Part shown: positions 1 to 9,252 of the stretch, one piece after another
How positions within the stretch are numbered: the first letter of the stretch is position 1
How the letters are laid out: every line of letters starts with the position of its first letter
Assembly (NCBI GenBank): GCA_903822075.1
Contig: CAIJNK010000013.1
Location: forward strand, 1-44,493
Source: an uncultured bacterium
GTDB lineage: Bacteria > Patescibacteriota > Minisyncoccia > Phycocordibacterales > GWA1-40-21
Direction of reading: 5' to 3'
DNA: 44,493 nucleotides
The notes under the pieces: generated by a model
The model's database searches: none
What the model was told of the DNA's origin: nothing
What the model saw: the letters and a program-made list of their open reading frames with translations, nothing else
Translations under genes and position numbers: made by a program

Positions 1-936
1 CATCCCTATCTGCCAGCCACCGCCGCTACCACTCCCACTCTGTCTTCGCTCGACTCCATCTATTCCTCTCTCTCTACGCTGATCAATCCCGCAAACGTTG
101 CCACCGGCACCACCTATCTGGGGGTGAGGGGGACGTATGTGCCAGCACCAGTCATAGCCAAGGTTGTAACTCTGGGTGTGGGAGCCAATCCGGATGTGAG
201 TGGAGATTATGTGGAGGATGGAGATTATGGTGATTATTCCACTAGTATGTCCTATAAACAAGTTGGCGGCCCTTACTATATTTGGTCTGACGGAAATCCG
301 CCTTCGGGTTACAAAATTAGCACAACGAAAGGAGACGGAACCAATATTTTTTGGAGTCAGGGTGGACAAGTGGATGATACTTATTCGAGTCAAGGTTCAT
401 GTGTTGGTAGCGTGACGGTGCATGATTATCCTTACACTCCGCCAACTGATCCTTGCGATGGCACGCCTGAAATCGGCACAGAGTGTGCGGATGGTACGGT
501 GTATGTCAGTTCTACGCTTCGCACCACGTCGAGCGATGCCGGAACTTACGCTTGGGGACCAAAGGGTGTTACAACCGGAGCAATAGACGTGGCTGAAGGG
601 AGAAACAACATAACGACATTAAAGGCCTTGAGCGCTGATTTGTCTGAATATCCGGCTGCACAGGCGTGTAACAATTCAACGGCCAACGGACACAATGACT
701 GGTATTTGCCGTCGAGCGGTGAATTGAATGTGCTTTTTCAAAATAGTAATTGCAAGAGCGGGAATGGGAATTGTGATGACACAGGTTCAGTCATAGGCGG
801 GTTTACAACGTCCGCCTATTGGTCCTCCACGGAGTTTAATTCCAATTCCGCCCAGTTTCAGATTTTTTCTGATAATAACCAGAGCTCCTTCGACAAGGAT
901 GCCACGTTTAGCGTCCGGTGTGTTCGCACAAATTAG
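1..936 (+). CDS. Secreted/surface protein with C-terminal DUF1566 / C-type-lectin-like domain (5'-truncated by window edge); candidate DGR variable protein
   Basis: Frame 1 is open from base 1, so the track's ATG at 124 is internal. C-terminus HNDWYLPSSGELNVL...SAYWSSTEFNSNSAQFQIFSDNNQSSFDKDATFSVRCVR matches the DUF1566 pattern. Confidence 0.8.
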   Translation, partial: HPYLPATAATTPTLSSLDSIYSSLSTLINPANVATGTTYLGVRGTYVPAPVIAKVVTLGVGANPDVSGDYVEDGDYGDYSTSMSYKQVGGPYYIWSDGNPPSGYKISTTKGDGTNIFWSQGGQVDDTYSSQGSCVGSVTVHDYPYTPPTDPCDGTPEIGTECADGTVYVSSTLRTTSSDAGTYAWGPKGVTTGAIDVAEGRNNITTLKALSADLSEYPAAQACNNSTANGHNDWYLPSSGELNVLFQNSNCKSGNGNCDDTGSVIGGFTTSAYWSSTEFNSNSAQFQIFSDNNQSSFDKDATFSVRCVRTN

Positions 937-960
937 GTTTGTGCTATAATCTCCTCATAA

Positions 961-3357
961 ATGCCGCAAAAGACTAAAAAACTGGTGCTTTTGGATGTTC
1001 ACGCGATTGTGCACCGTGCTTATCACGCCTTGCCGGATTTTGCCACAAGCAAAGGAGAGCCAACGGGCGCCTTGTATGGTTTGTCCACAATGCTGCTGAA
1101 AATTATTGCGGATTTGAAACCGGATTATATTGTGGCCTGTTATGATTTACCAAAACCCACCTACCGACATGAAGCTTACAAGGATTATAAGGCCGGCCGG
1201 GCGAAGACGGATGAGGAGCTGGTATCTCAGTTGAAAAAATCCCGGGAAATTTTTGAAGCCTTTAACATTCCCATGTATCAGAAGGAAGGTTTTGAAGCCG
1301 ATGATATGATTGGTACTTTGGTGGAGAAGAATTTGGAAAATAAGGACCTGGATATAATCATCGCCTCCGGCGATATGGACACCTTGCAACTCGTAGTTGA
1401 TGATAAAGTGCGCGTCTATACTTTAAAAAAGGGAATTAAGGATACCATTATCTATAACGAAAAGGCGGTCGTGGAAAGGTTTGGCTTTTTACCCAAGCTC
1501 CTGCCGGATTATAAAGGTCTGCGCGGGGATCCATCCGATAACATTATCGGGATAAAAGGAATAGGAGAAAAGACGGCTCAGATTTTAATTTCTAATTTTG
1601 GCAGTATCGAAGATATTTATAAAAAATTAAAAGCTAGAGGCGGAAAGGAAGCTTTTAAAAAAGTTGGGATTACTGACAGAATAGTCGGCTTACTGGAAAC
1701 TGGGGAAGAAGAAGCGCAGTTTTCCAAAATGCTCGGCACTATCAGGCGGGATGCACCGATTGATTTTGCCATTCCAGAAAAAACCTGGGAAGAAAATTTG
1801 GACCAGGAGAAAGTATTGAAACTCTGGAGTGATTTGGAATTTAGGACTTTAGGGACAAGACTGAAAGAGGTTTTGACCGGAAAAACTGGGGAGAAGCCGG
1901 CGGAAAAAAAAGCCGAAGTGGAGAAGGTAAATAACCAACTTTTCGTTGATAGCGAGTTGTCAGAAGAGGAACTAAAAGAAGCACAGATAGCTCTGTGGCT
2001 TATTAACTCCAATATCACCAATCCGAAGATTGAGGATGTTCTTAATATGTCGGCTAAGAAAGATTTGAAGGAGGCTCGACTGGCACTTTTGGAGGAAATC
2101 AAATACAAGAAGCTGGACGAAGTCTTTGAGCACATTGAGAAACCGCTGATTCCGATTATAAAGAAAATGGAAGAGAGGGGGGTAGTGGTGGATAAGGATG
2201 TTTTGTTAAAACTTTCTGTTGAGAATCATAAAATTTTAGCCGGTTTAGAGAAAAAGATTTGGAATTTGGCCGGCGGAGAGTTTAATATTAATTCTCCGAA
2301 ACAAATGGGGGAAGTCCTGTTTGAGAAAATGGGTCTAGTCGTAAAAAATCAGAAAAAGACGGCTGCGGGAAAAGTCAGCACTAAGGAATCTGAATTAGAA
2401 AAGATGCGAGATCTGCACCCGATCATCGGTTTGATTTTGGAATATAGGGAATTGCAAAAAATACTTTCCACTTATATTGATAATATTCCAGGAATGGTGG
2501 CGGAGGACGGGCGTCTGCACGCAAAATTTCTGCAGACAGGAACGACCACCGGACGAATGTCCTCTCAAGATCCAAACTTACAGAATATACCCAATAAAAG
2601 TGAGCTTGGCCAGGAGGTACGTAAAGCTTTCCGAGCGGCCGCGGGAGAAAAACTGGTCGCTTTTGATTACTCGCAAATCGAAATTAGGATTGCCGCTTTT
2701 TTGTCCGGGGATGAGAAATTACTGGAGATCTTTAGGCGAGGAGAAGATGTTCATACTGCCGTGGCGTCAGAGGTGTTTGATGTCTCCTTGGACAAGGTGG
2801 ACAAGGAAATGCGCCGCAAGGCCAAAGTGATTAACTTTGGTATTATGTATGGCATGGGTGTTTCCGCCTTGAAAGTTAATTTAGGAACAGACAGGAAGGA
2901 AGCTCAGAAATTTTATGACGATTATTTTGCCAAGTTTAGTGGTCTTGCTTCTTATCTTGATGCTGTAAAATCTGATACGGTGCGGAGTGGTTATACTGAG
3001 ACACTTTTTGGCAGGAGAAGGTATTTTGAGGGTATAAAAAGTAAGATCCCATTTATTAAAGCTATGAATGAACGGATGGCTATCAATGCGCCCATCCAAG
3101 GAACAGAGGCTGATATCGTTAAATTGGCCATGATAAAAGTAAATGATTATTTAAAGAAAGAAAATCTCTTGGAAAAAGTTAACCTGCTTTTGCAGGTTCA
3201 TGACGAATTGGTTTTTGAAATGGAAGAGGGTTTGGTGTCTAAAATAGCTCCCAGAATAAAAGAAATTATGGAAACAGTGGTCAGCCCGGAGCAGACTAAG
3301 GGTGTAGTGTGTAAAGTGGAGTATAAAGTGGGGGATAACTGGGGAGAAATGAAGTAA
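961..3357 (+). CDS. polA: DNA polymerase I (5'-3' exonuclease plus polymerase domains; 3'-5' exonuclease region appears degenerate)
   Basis: N-term FEN motifs (LLDVHAIVHRAYHALP, GDPSDNIIGIKGIGEKTA); polymerase motifs TTTGRMSSQDPNLQNIP, FDYSQIEIRIAA, LLQVHDELVFE. Confidence 0.96.
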   Translation: MPQKTKKLVLLDVHAIVHRAYHALPDFATSKGEPTGALYGLSTMLLKIIADLKPDYIVACYDLPKPTYRHEAYKDYKAGRAKTDEELVSQLKKSREIFEAFNIPMYQKEGFEADDMIGTLVEKNLENKDLDIIIASGDMDTLQLVVDDKVRVYTLKKGIKDTIIYNEKAVVERFGFLPKLLPDYKGLRGDPSDNIIGIKGIGEKTAQILISNFGSIEDIYKKLKARGGKEAFKKVGITDRIVGLLETGEEEAQFSKMLGTIRRDAPIDFAIPEKTWEENLDQEKVLKLWSDLEFRTLGTRLKEVLTGKTGEKPAEKKAEVEKVNNQLFVDSELSEEELKEAQIALWLINSNITNPKIEDVLNMSAKKDLKEARLALLEEIKYKKLDEVFEHIEKPLIPIIKKMEERGVVVDKDVLLKLSVENHKILAGLEKKIWNLAGGEFNINSPKQMGEVLFEKMGLVVKNQKKTAAGKVSTKESELEKMRDLHPIIGLILEYRELQKILSTYIDNIPGMVAEDGRLHAKFLQTGTTTGRMSSQDPNLQNIPNKSELGQEVRKAFRAAAGEKLVAFDYSQIEIRIAAFLSGDEKLLEIFRRGEDVHTAVASEVFDVSLDKVDKEMRRKAKVINFGIMYGMGVSALKVNLGTDRKEAQKFYDDYFAKFSGLASYLDAVKSDTVRSGYTETLFGRRRYFEGIKSKIPFIKAMNERMAINAPIQGTEADIVKLAMIKVNDYLKKENLLEKVNLLLQVHDELVFEMEEGLVSKIAPRIKEIMETVVSPEQTKGVVCKVEYKVGDNWGEMK

Positions 3358-3398
3358 AACAGCTTTACATTTTTATGTATAAATCTTAAACTGGGGGA

Positions 3399-4160
3399 AT
3401 GATTTACCTTTTTCACGGCACGGATAAAACAAAGGCCAGGACGATGGCGCACAAGGCGGTGGAAGCGGCCAAGAAGAAACACGAAGGGGCGGAGTTTTTT
3501 AAACTGAGCACCGAGGATTTTTCAGCCAATAAATTAGATGAGCTCACGGCCAGCCAGGGGCTTTTTTATTCCGGTTCTATCGTGTTTGCGGATTCGCTTT
3601 TTGGTGAAGCGGGCATCTCTGAGATTTTGCACAAAAAAATTAAAGAAATTTCGGAATCACCAAATTTTTTCGTGTTTCTGGAAGCGAAGTTGAATAAGAA
3701 GGAGCTGGAAAAGTTTGAGAAATACGCGCAAAAGATAGAAGAGTTTAAGGAACCAGAAAGAAGATTGAGCAAGAAAGAAGAGCTGGCTTTGAAGGGGGAG
3801 AAGATAGGTTTCTTTGACTTTGCCAATACATTAGGCGAGAGGAATAAAAAAATGCTGTGGACTTTATATCAGGACGCTTTAGTGGAAGAAGTGGCCTCTG
3901 AGGAAGTGCACGCCATGTTTTTTTGGCAAGTGAAATCCATGCTTGCCGCTTTGAAATCCAAGGATGCCGGTGAGGCCGGACTCAATCCTTTCGTTTTTAC
4001 CAAAGCAAAATCCTATGCCAAAAACTTTGGTCACACCACAGATGAAGCAGAGAAAAAACTAAAGGAAATGTCTACCACTCTTTTTGAAATGTATCACGAA
4101 GCTCACCGTGGTAATGCGGATTTTGCCGTGGCGTTGGAGAAGTTTGTGTTGGGGCTCTAG
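3399..4160 (+). CDS. holA: DNA polymerase III delta subunit-like (HolA)
   Basis: MIYLFHGTDKTKA start, overall length and HolA-like helical C-terminal domain; follows polA. Confidence 0.65.
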   Translation: MIYLFHGTDKTKARTMAHKAVEAAKKKHEGAEFFKLSTEDFSANKLDELTASQGLFYSGSIVFADSLFGEAGISEILHKKIKEISESPNFFVFLEAKLNKKELEKFEKYAQKIEEFKEPERRLSKKEELALKGEKIGFFDFANTLGERNKKMLWTLYQDALVEEVASEEVHAMFFWQVKSMLAALKSKDAGEAGLNPFVFTKAKSYAKNFGHTTDEAEKKLKEMSTTLFEMYHEAHRGNADFAVALEKFVLGL

Positions 4161-4239
4161 ATTTGTCCCCACAACAAGAGATTATTATGACTATTTTGAG
4201 CGATAGTTCTTATGAGTGTAAGTCGCTAGTGGAGGAGTC

Positions 4240-5325
4240 TTACATACATACATTTTCTAGCGGTTTCGTATAATCAACACTATCTAACATCATTTTTTGT
4301 ATGGAGATTTCATCATTTAATATATTACAGTCTTGCATTGTACCGATTATTATTAAAAAGCCGTCAGTTGTAACTGCGATATTTTCTCCGTATGAAAAAC
4401 AGGCGTCTCCGGTACCAAAATGTGCAACCTTATACCCACGGTCGTTCAGAATTTGTTTTGGGTTCATAAAAGGTTCCACTTTATTTGAGCAAATATTTTG
4501 TTTTGTATCAGTATCAAACCAAATTTTTTGGTCAGGCAGATATATATAATTACCTGAATCAACCTGGACATTAAATGAATAATCTTTCGGTTTCTTTACT
4601 TGTACCTTAAAACCGCCCATTTCCTTTGTTTCAACATTCAGTAATGATCCGGTCGAGGTACTATTTTTGTTTGATTCTGTGATCGTTATATTTGGAGGAT
4701 ACTTAAAAGTGAAACCGTACTCTAGGTTTGCATAGGTTTTCCACTGAGATAGGGGAATACTTAAAGCCTCAGTAGCCAATATTTGTCTTTTACAACTCTC
4801 AATCTGTTCGTTCTGATTGAATGTAATTAAGTTACATATAGAAATATCTTTTTTGTTTACTGCCACGCTAGTATAACAAATAGTACGAGGTCGATATGCC
4901 CCACTGTCTGTTAAGGTCCCACAAATATCTAGATCCTTCCGTGAGCCGGCAACTTCTGCGGTACATTGATCTATATAGTTATTTACATAACTGTTAACAT
5001 CACTTTCGCCAAAAGCAGCCGCTTGAGCAATTCGAAATTTTAGTTGTTTCTTGCAAGTATCATAATCTTCGTACCTGATTGCCACTTTGGTTATACAATC
5101 ACCTATGGCATTCTCCTTTTGAAAAGAGTTCTCGCATTGTGATATTTCATTTTTTAATTTATCCGGAGTTATAATATTTTGTTTGGCAGTTGACGTATTA
5201 CTTATGTTGCTAGTTTGATTTCCATTTGTCTTTTTTTTATAAACATACATTCCGGTACAAACTACTAATAAAGCAATTATTGCTATTAATATAGGAGCCA
5301 CAAAACCTTTTTGTAAGTTTTTCAT
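4240..5325 (-). CDS. Membrane-anchored hypothetical protein with prepilin-like N-terminal signal and Cys-rich ectodomain
   Basis: Start placed at MKNLQKGFVAPILIAIIALLVV (5325), not at the track start 5463; repeated C-containing segments follow. Confidence 0.8.
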   Translation of the reverse strand: MKNLQKGFVAPILIAIIALLVVCTGMYVYKKKTNGNQTSNISNTSTAKQNIITPDKLKNEISQCENSFQKENAIGDCITKVAIRYEDYDTCKKQLKFRIAQAAAFGESDVNSYVNNYIDQCTAEVAGSRKDLDICGTLTDSGAYRPRTICYTSVAVNKKDISICNLITFNQNEQIESCKRQILATEALSIPLSQWKTYANLEYGFTFKYPPNITITESNKNSTSTGSLLNVETKEMGGFKVQVKKPKDYSFNVQVDSGNYIYLPDQKIWFDTDTKQNICSNKVEPFMNPKQILNDRGYKVAHFGTGDACFSYGENIAVTTDGFLIIIGTMQDCNILNDEISIQKMMLDSVDYTKPLENVCM

Positions 5326-5478
5326 GTGGAAATTATAGCATAAAACGGGGGAGGAGCCCGGGGGAGATCTTCCATTACATGGACAGTAGAGGTTTCCCAT
5401 TTTTTCACAATAGGAATTGCTCAAAAATATGGGAGAACCTTTTCTCTTCCCCCACGCAAACAAAATTGTTTGTTTGCT

Positions 5479-5532
5479 CGGGCGGACATTTAAAAATAAG
5501 CGCCTAGGCGCTTATTTTTAAATGTCCGCCCG
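5479..5532. repeat. 54-bp perfect palindrome overlapping the 3' end of tRNA-Lys
   Basis: cgggcggacatttaaaaataagcgcct|aggcgcttatttttaaatgtccgcccg; 27 of 27 bases complementary around centre 5505/5506. Confidence 0.97.
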
Positions 5533-5597
5533 GGGGGAATCGAACCCACGACCGTCTCCTTAAAAGGGAGCTGCTCTACCGACTGAGCTACGGGCGG
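5525..5597 (-). tRNA. tRNA-Lys (anticodon TTT)
   Basis: Reverse complement ccgcccgtagctcagtcggtagagcagctcccttttaaggagacggtcgtgggttcgattccccccgggcgga folds as a cloverleaf; anticodon loop CTTTTAA. Confidence 0.96.
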
Positions 5598-5704
5598 AAC
5601 AGGAAAAATATAACAAAAATAAGGCTAAATGTCCAATTGCCCATGACAAAATTGACTGCTTTGAACGAAAATCAGTTAACATTTAACTTACCACATGTTA
5701 TCAT

Positions 5705-6067
5705 GTGAACATGGGTATATTTGAAAACATGATGAATGCGCGGGAAGCACGAGGGATGACTCCAGCTTTTCAAGCCGAAATGGCTAGAGAAAATGCCGAG
5801 TTTATGGATATTTTGGGCCATCTTGGCAGTAATACATTTGATGCGGGTGTCTCCGTTATTCTCAAAACTCCAACCACCTTATTCCTGAATGCTATAAAAA
5901 CCCTCTACAGTAAAGGCTATGGTTTTGATAGCTATACCAAGGACGCTTTTAAACTTTTTCTGGGGAAAGATGGCGTGGCACACCGAACTCTCAAGGTGGC
6001 CGCCAGTGCCGTCCATCTGGCTGGGCAAGGAACTAAGATAGGAGTCAGACAGTTATTTAAAATATAA
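5705..6067 (+). CDS. Hypothetical protein
   Basis: ORF of 120 aa, first of three co-directional ORFs; GTG start at 5705 or ATG at 5711. Confidence 0.6.
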   Translation: MNMGIFENMMNAREARGMTPAFQAEMARENAEFMDILGHLGSNTFDAGVSVILKTPTTLFLNAIKTLYSKGYGFDSYTKDAFKLFLGKDGVAHRTLKVAASAVHLAGQGTKIGVRQLFKI

Positions 6068-6072
6068 ACACA

Positions 6073-6354
6073 ATGGATACACAACAAGAGATAAAAAAAC
6101 TGATCGCGGAATATGTTAAAAAACTCGAGGATAAAGAGGGAGAATTGACGGCGTTCAAGAAAGAAATAGAAGCCATCATCTCGACCTCAAAAGAAGATTT
6201 GGCTAAGGCAACAACCGATCTTGATTTAAGATTTAATAATAATGAGATAAGCGAGGATGAATATTTGTCTTTGTTCCGTGATCAAAAACAAAGTATCCTG
6301 CTTGCAACCAAAGGGAAACTAGACGCTCTGGTCAAGAATTTAAACACTGATTAA
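6073..6354 (+). CDS. Hypothetical coiled-coil/charged protein
   Basis: 93 aa ORF immediately downstream of 5705..6067. Confidence 0.6.
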   Translation: MDTQQEIKKLIAEYVKKLEDKEGELTAFKKEIEAIISTSKEDLAKATTDLDLRFNNNEISEDEYLSLFRDQKQSILLATKGKLDALVKNLNTD

Positions 6355-6367
6355 ATCAAGTAATATT

Positions 6368-7225
6368 TTGCCAAATGACGAAAAACTTAATAATGTCGGC
6401 CAACCGGTACTAAAATTACTGGAGGCTAATGAATTCTCAGATGCCTTCTGGGCGTCCGTGGAAATTGCCGATGATCTGGAAAGAGAAAGGCTGCAAAGCC
6501 TGATTAGCGAGAGTAAAAGAGCTTTTGTTCTAAAGAAGATAAAGGAAATTCCGTGGCTGGAAAAGATAGTTTCGGATCACTCCTATATTCTTTATTATTT
6601 TGAAAATGTCGACGCAAAAATTTTTGATCATCTTGACATCCTCCAGTCTTTTACAGAGGAAGCTATTTTAAAAGAAGAAGCTAATACTCAAACAAAGGAG
6701 GCTCTGAAGAGAAGACTGGAGACCAAACCACTTGCCTCTGACGAAGAAATTGAGGCGGGGACATACTGGGAAAGCCTTGAACCGCAAGTTGCGGAAGCAA
6801 TGATTAAATTAAACAGAAAAGGCTACCACACTTTCGAATCCGGTTTTGACAGTGATCGCCTTGGGGCCAGGGAACAGTATTTCAGTGTTTTTAAGGAGAC
6901 CACGCCACTTTCAGCCCCTGATTCACTTGTTCAAGTTATGAAGGGAAAGGGGATAACTTTGACCGTAAATGACTCAATGAGTGATCGTGACAGTCTGATT
7001 TTGTCATCCAACAGGAAAATGACTCTAGTTGATTGGAAAGAAGTGTGGAATCTGGTGGCGGAAATTTTACCGATCAGAGCGAAAAGTTTAGCCGAACCAG
7101 CCATAAAACCCACAGTGACTTTTATGGAACAATTTAGAAATAAACAAGAAAAAGTTCGTCGAGGTGAAACCGTATACATTGGTTATGATTTTTGGCTAGA
7201 GAATGGGAGAGTTGTTGAGAGATAA
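6368..7225 (+). CDS. Hypothetical protein
   Basis: 285 aa ORF with TTG start, co-directional with the preceding two ORFs. Confidence 0.6.
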   Translation: MPNDEKLNNVGQPVLKLLEANEFSDAFWASVEIADDLERERLQSLISESKRAFVLKKIKEIPWLEKIVSDHSYILYYFENVDAKIFDHLDILQSFTEEAILKEEANTQTKEALKRRLETKPLASDEEIEAGTYWESLEPQVAEAMIKLNRKGYHTFESGFDSDRLGAREQYFSVFKETTPLSAPDSLVQVMKGKGITLTVNDSMSDRDSLILSSNRKMTLVDWKEVWNLVAEILPIRAKSLAEPAIKPTVTFMEQFRNKQEKVRRGETVYIGYDFWLENGRVVER

Positions 7226-7247
7226 AATTCTTAAGAAGCCCGTTTGA

Positions 7248-7661
7248 TTACAACAACGGTATATCTCTAGCAAAGAGGCCGGGACCAGTGAGCAGAAGGG
7301 AGAGGCAGATGGCGGAGAGTAATAGATAAAAAACCATATCCCTTTTTAGAATGGATTCCTCTTTATATTCCACCAAGAGTTCACTGATACAGATGATGGC
7401 TAATATGAGAGTGGCAAGTTGGGTATAAGCGCCGACGAGTAAAAGCAGGCCGCCAAGGACCTCGACAGCTGCCAGAAGGCCGGTAAAAAAACCAGCCGGT
7501 TTTATTCCTAAAATATGCAAGGAGCTTATCCAACCCGGCCTTTCCTTGGTCATTTTTAAATAACCTAGATTCAAGAAAATAAAACCAACCACCACTCTCA
7601 AAATGAGAGGCGCCAATAAGCTGTAGGAAAATAATTGGGGGAATAGGTTGAATGTTTGCAT
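7248..7661 (-). CDS. DoxX-family membrane protein
   Basis: Four-TM pattern with LRVVVGFIFLNLGYLKM and AAVEVLGGLLLLVGAYTQLA. Confidence 0.8.
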   Translation of the reverse strand: MQTFNLFPQLFSYSLLAPLILRVVVGFIFLNLGYLKMTKERPGWISSLHILGIKPAGFFTGLLAAVEVLGGLLLLVGAYTQLATLILAIICISELLVEYKEESILKRDMVFYLLLSAICLSLLLTGPGLFARDIPLL

Positions 7662-7690
7662 GTCATATAGTATAACATAAAATATAAAAC

Positions 7691-8179
7691 ATGAATAAAG
7701 AGAAGAAACAAATAGTGGTGGTTTTGGACAATATAAGAAGCACGCATAACGTTGGCTCCATATTTAGGACTGCCGATGCGCTTGGCGTGGGGCAGATGAT
7801 ACTTTGTGGAACTACGCCGACACCGACAGATCGGTTTGGTCGGGCAAGGAAAGATATTGCTAAAGTAGCCTTAGGGGCTGAAGAAAGTATATCTTGGAAA
7901 TATGAGGAGGATACAATAAAGGTGCTTAAAGATTTGAAAAAGGTCGGTTATCTGATAGTGGCAATAGAGCAAGCTGAGAATTCGATGGATTATAAAAAAG
8001 TAAAATTAGATAAAAATGGCAAAGTGGCTTTTATAATGGGAGAGGAAGTGGAGGGGGTGAAACCGAAAATTTTAAAACTAGTTGATGTTATTGCCGAAAT
8101 ACCAATGTTGGGCCAGAAGGAATCACTTAACGTTTCGGTGGCGTTTGGCGTGGCTGTGTTTAGGATTTTAAGTATCTAA
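7691..8179 (+). CDS. SpoU/TrmH-family RNA 2'-O-methyltransferase
   Basis: VVLDNIRSTHNVGSIFRTADALGV; IMGEEVEGV; IPMLGQKESLNVSVAFGVAVF. Confidence 0.93.
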   Translation: MNKEKKQIVVVLDNIRSTHNVGSIFRTADALGVGQMILCGTTPTPTDRFGRARKDIAKVALGAEESISWKYEEDTIKVLKDLKKVGYLIVAIEQAENSMDYKKVKLDKNGKVAFIMGEEVEGVKPKILKLVDVIAEIPMLGQKESLNVSVAFGVAVFRILSI

Positions 8180-8180
8180 T

Positions 8181-8366
8181 TCATTTAAGAATAATAGTTT
8201 GGGTGTAAACCTTTGGTTGATAAACACTAGCCGTGTTTTGTTTTTTTATAACAGGCTGGCTGTTAGCGGCTGTTTCTTGTTTCAGGCGCGCTGGGCCGCC
8301 GCCAACGAACCAGAGGCAGAATAAGATAAAGATCATTTTAAGTACCCACAACACGTCTTCATTCAT
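8181..8366 (-). CDS. Small hypothetical membrane protein
   Basis: 61 aa ORF with hydrophobic N-terminus. Confidence 0.4.
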   Translation of the reverse strand: MNEDVLWVLKMIFILFCLWFVGGGPARLKQETAANSQPVIKKQNTASVYQPKVYTQTIILK

Positions 8367-8391
8367 AAAGGAGATATCTTAATTTAAAAAA

Positions 8392-9252
8392 CTATTTTTG
8401 GCAAACTGGGCAATAATGTGTCCCACGGCCGGCATGTTTAGTTTTTACTATTCTGGTACCGCAGATTTTGCATTTCTGATCCTTACGTCCATAGACCATA
8501 AGATAAGGAACAAAACCGCCCTTCTCGCCGTTGCTGCGGCGATAGTTTTTCGAAGAAGTACCCTTCTTTCGAATGGAAAGTCTTAATACGGCAATAATAT
8601 TCTTATGTAAATCAGTTATTTCTTTTTTATTTAAGGTTTCCACTTTTCGCATTGGAAGAACTTTAGACAGGAAAGCACTTTCGTCCGCATAAATATTCCC
8701 GATACCGGCAATCAATTTCTGGTCGAGTAAAACTTGTTTCACCGTCCTGCGGGAATATTTTTTCAGGATTTCCTCAAAGTTTGCCACCGTAAACTTGGGG
8801 GATAGGGGCTCTATGCCCACTTCTGTCTGAATATACTTTTTTAATTTTTCATCCAAAATTCTTACCCAGCCGAATTTTCGCAAGTCATTGAAATATAGGT
8901 CACCACCGTCCTTAAAAGTGAAGATAAGGCGAGTGTGTCGTCCGGGTGTCTGCACGTCCGAAGTGGGGTGGCCGCCAGTAATGGCTTTCCCTTTTTTAGG
9001 CACAAAGATCAGTTGTCCAGTCATCTTCAGATGAATCACCAGACTAATTTTATTAGTTAAGTGGATGAGGAGCATCTTAGCTCGACGTTCCAAACCAAGA
9101 ATTTTTTTACCAGTGACTATTTTGGTAAAGTCAATTATGGAGGTGGGGAGAACAGTCTTCGGCCAGAGAATTTTCACGCCAGAAACAACCTTGTTTCTCA
9201 GGCTCTTATCGAGTTCTCGTTTAATGGTTTCTACCTCAGGTAATTCTGGCAT
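8392..9252 (-). CDS. mutM: Formamidopyrimidine-DNA glycosylase
   Basis: N-terminal MPELPEVETIKREL; C-terminal zinc finger CKICGTRIVKTKHAGRGTHYCPVCQ. Confidence 0.97.
   Translation of the reverse strand: MPELPEVETIKRELDKSLRNKVVSGVKILWPKTVLPTSIIDFTKIVTGKKILGLERRAKMLLIHLTNKISLVIHLKMTGQLIFVPKKGKAITGGHPTSDVQTPGRHTRLIFTFKDGGDLYFNDLRKFGWVRILDEKLKKYIQTEVGIEPLSPKFTVANFEEILKKYSRRTVKQVLLDQKLIAGIGNIYADESAFLSKVLPMRKVETLNKKEITDLHKNIIAVLRLSIRKKGTSSKNYRRSNGEKGGFVPYLMVYGRKDQKCKICGTRIVKTKHAGRGTHYCPVCQK

Noticed and set aside
5326-5463. N-terminal extension of the 4240..5463 ORF
   Set aside because: The extension lacks the signal-anchor logic; the MKNLQKGF start at 5325 gives a proper membrane signal as in 36134..37429.
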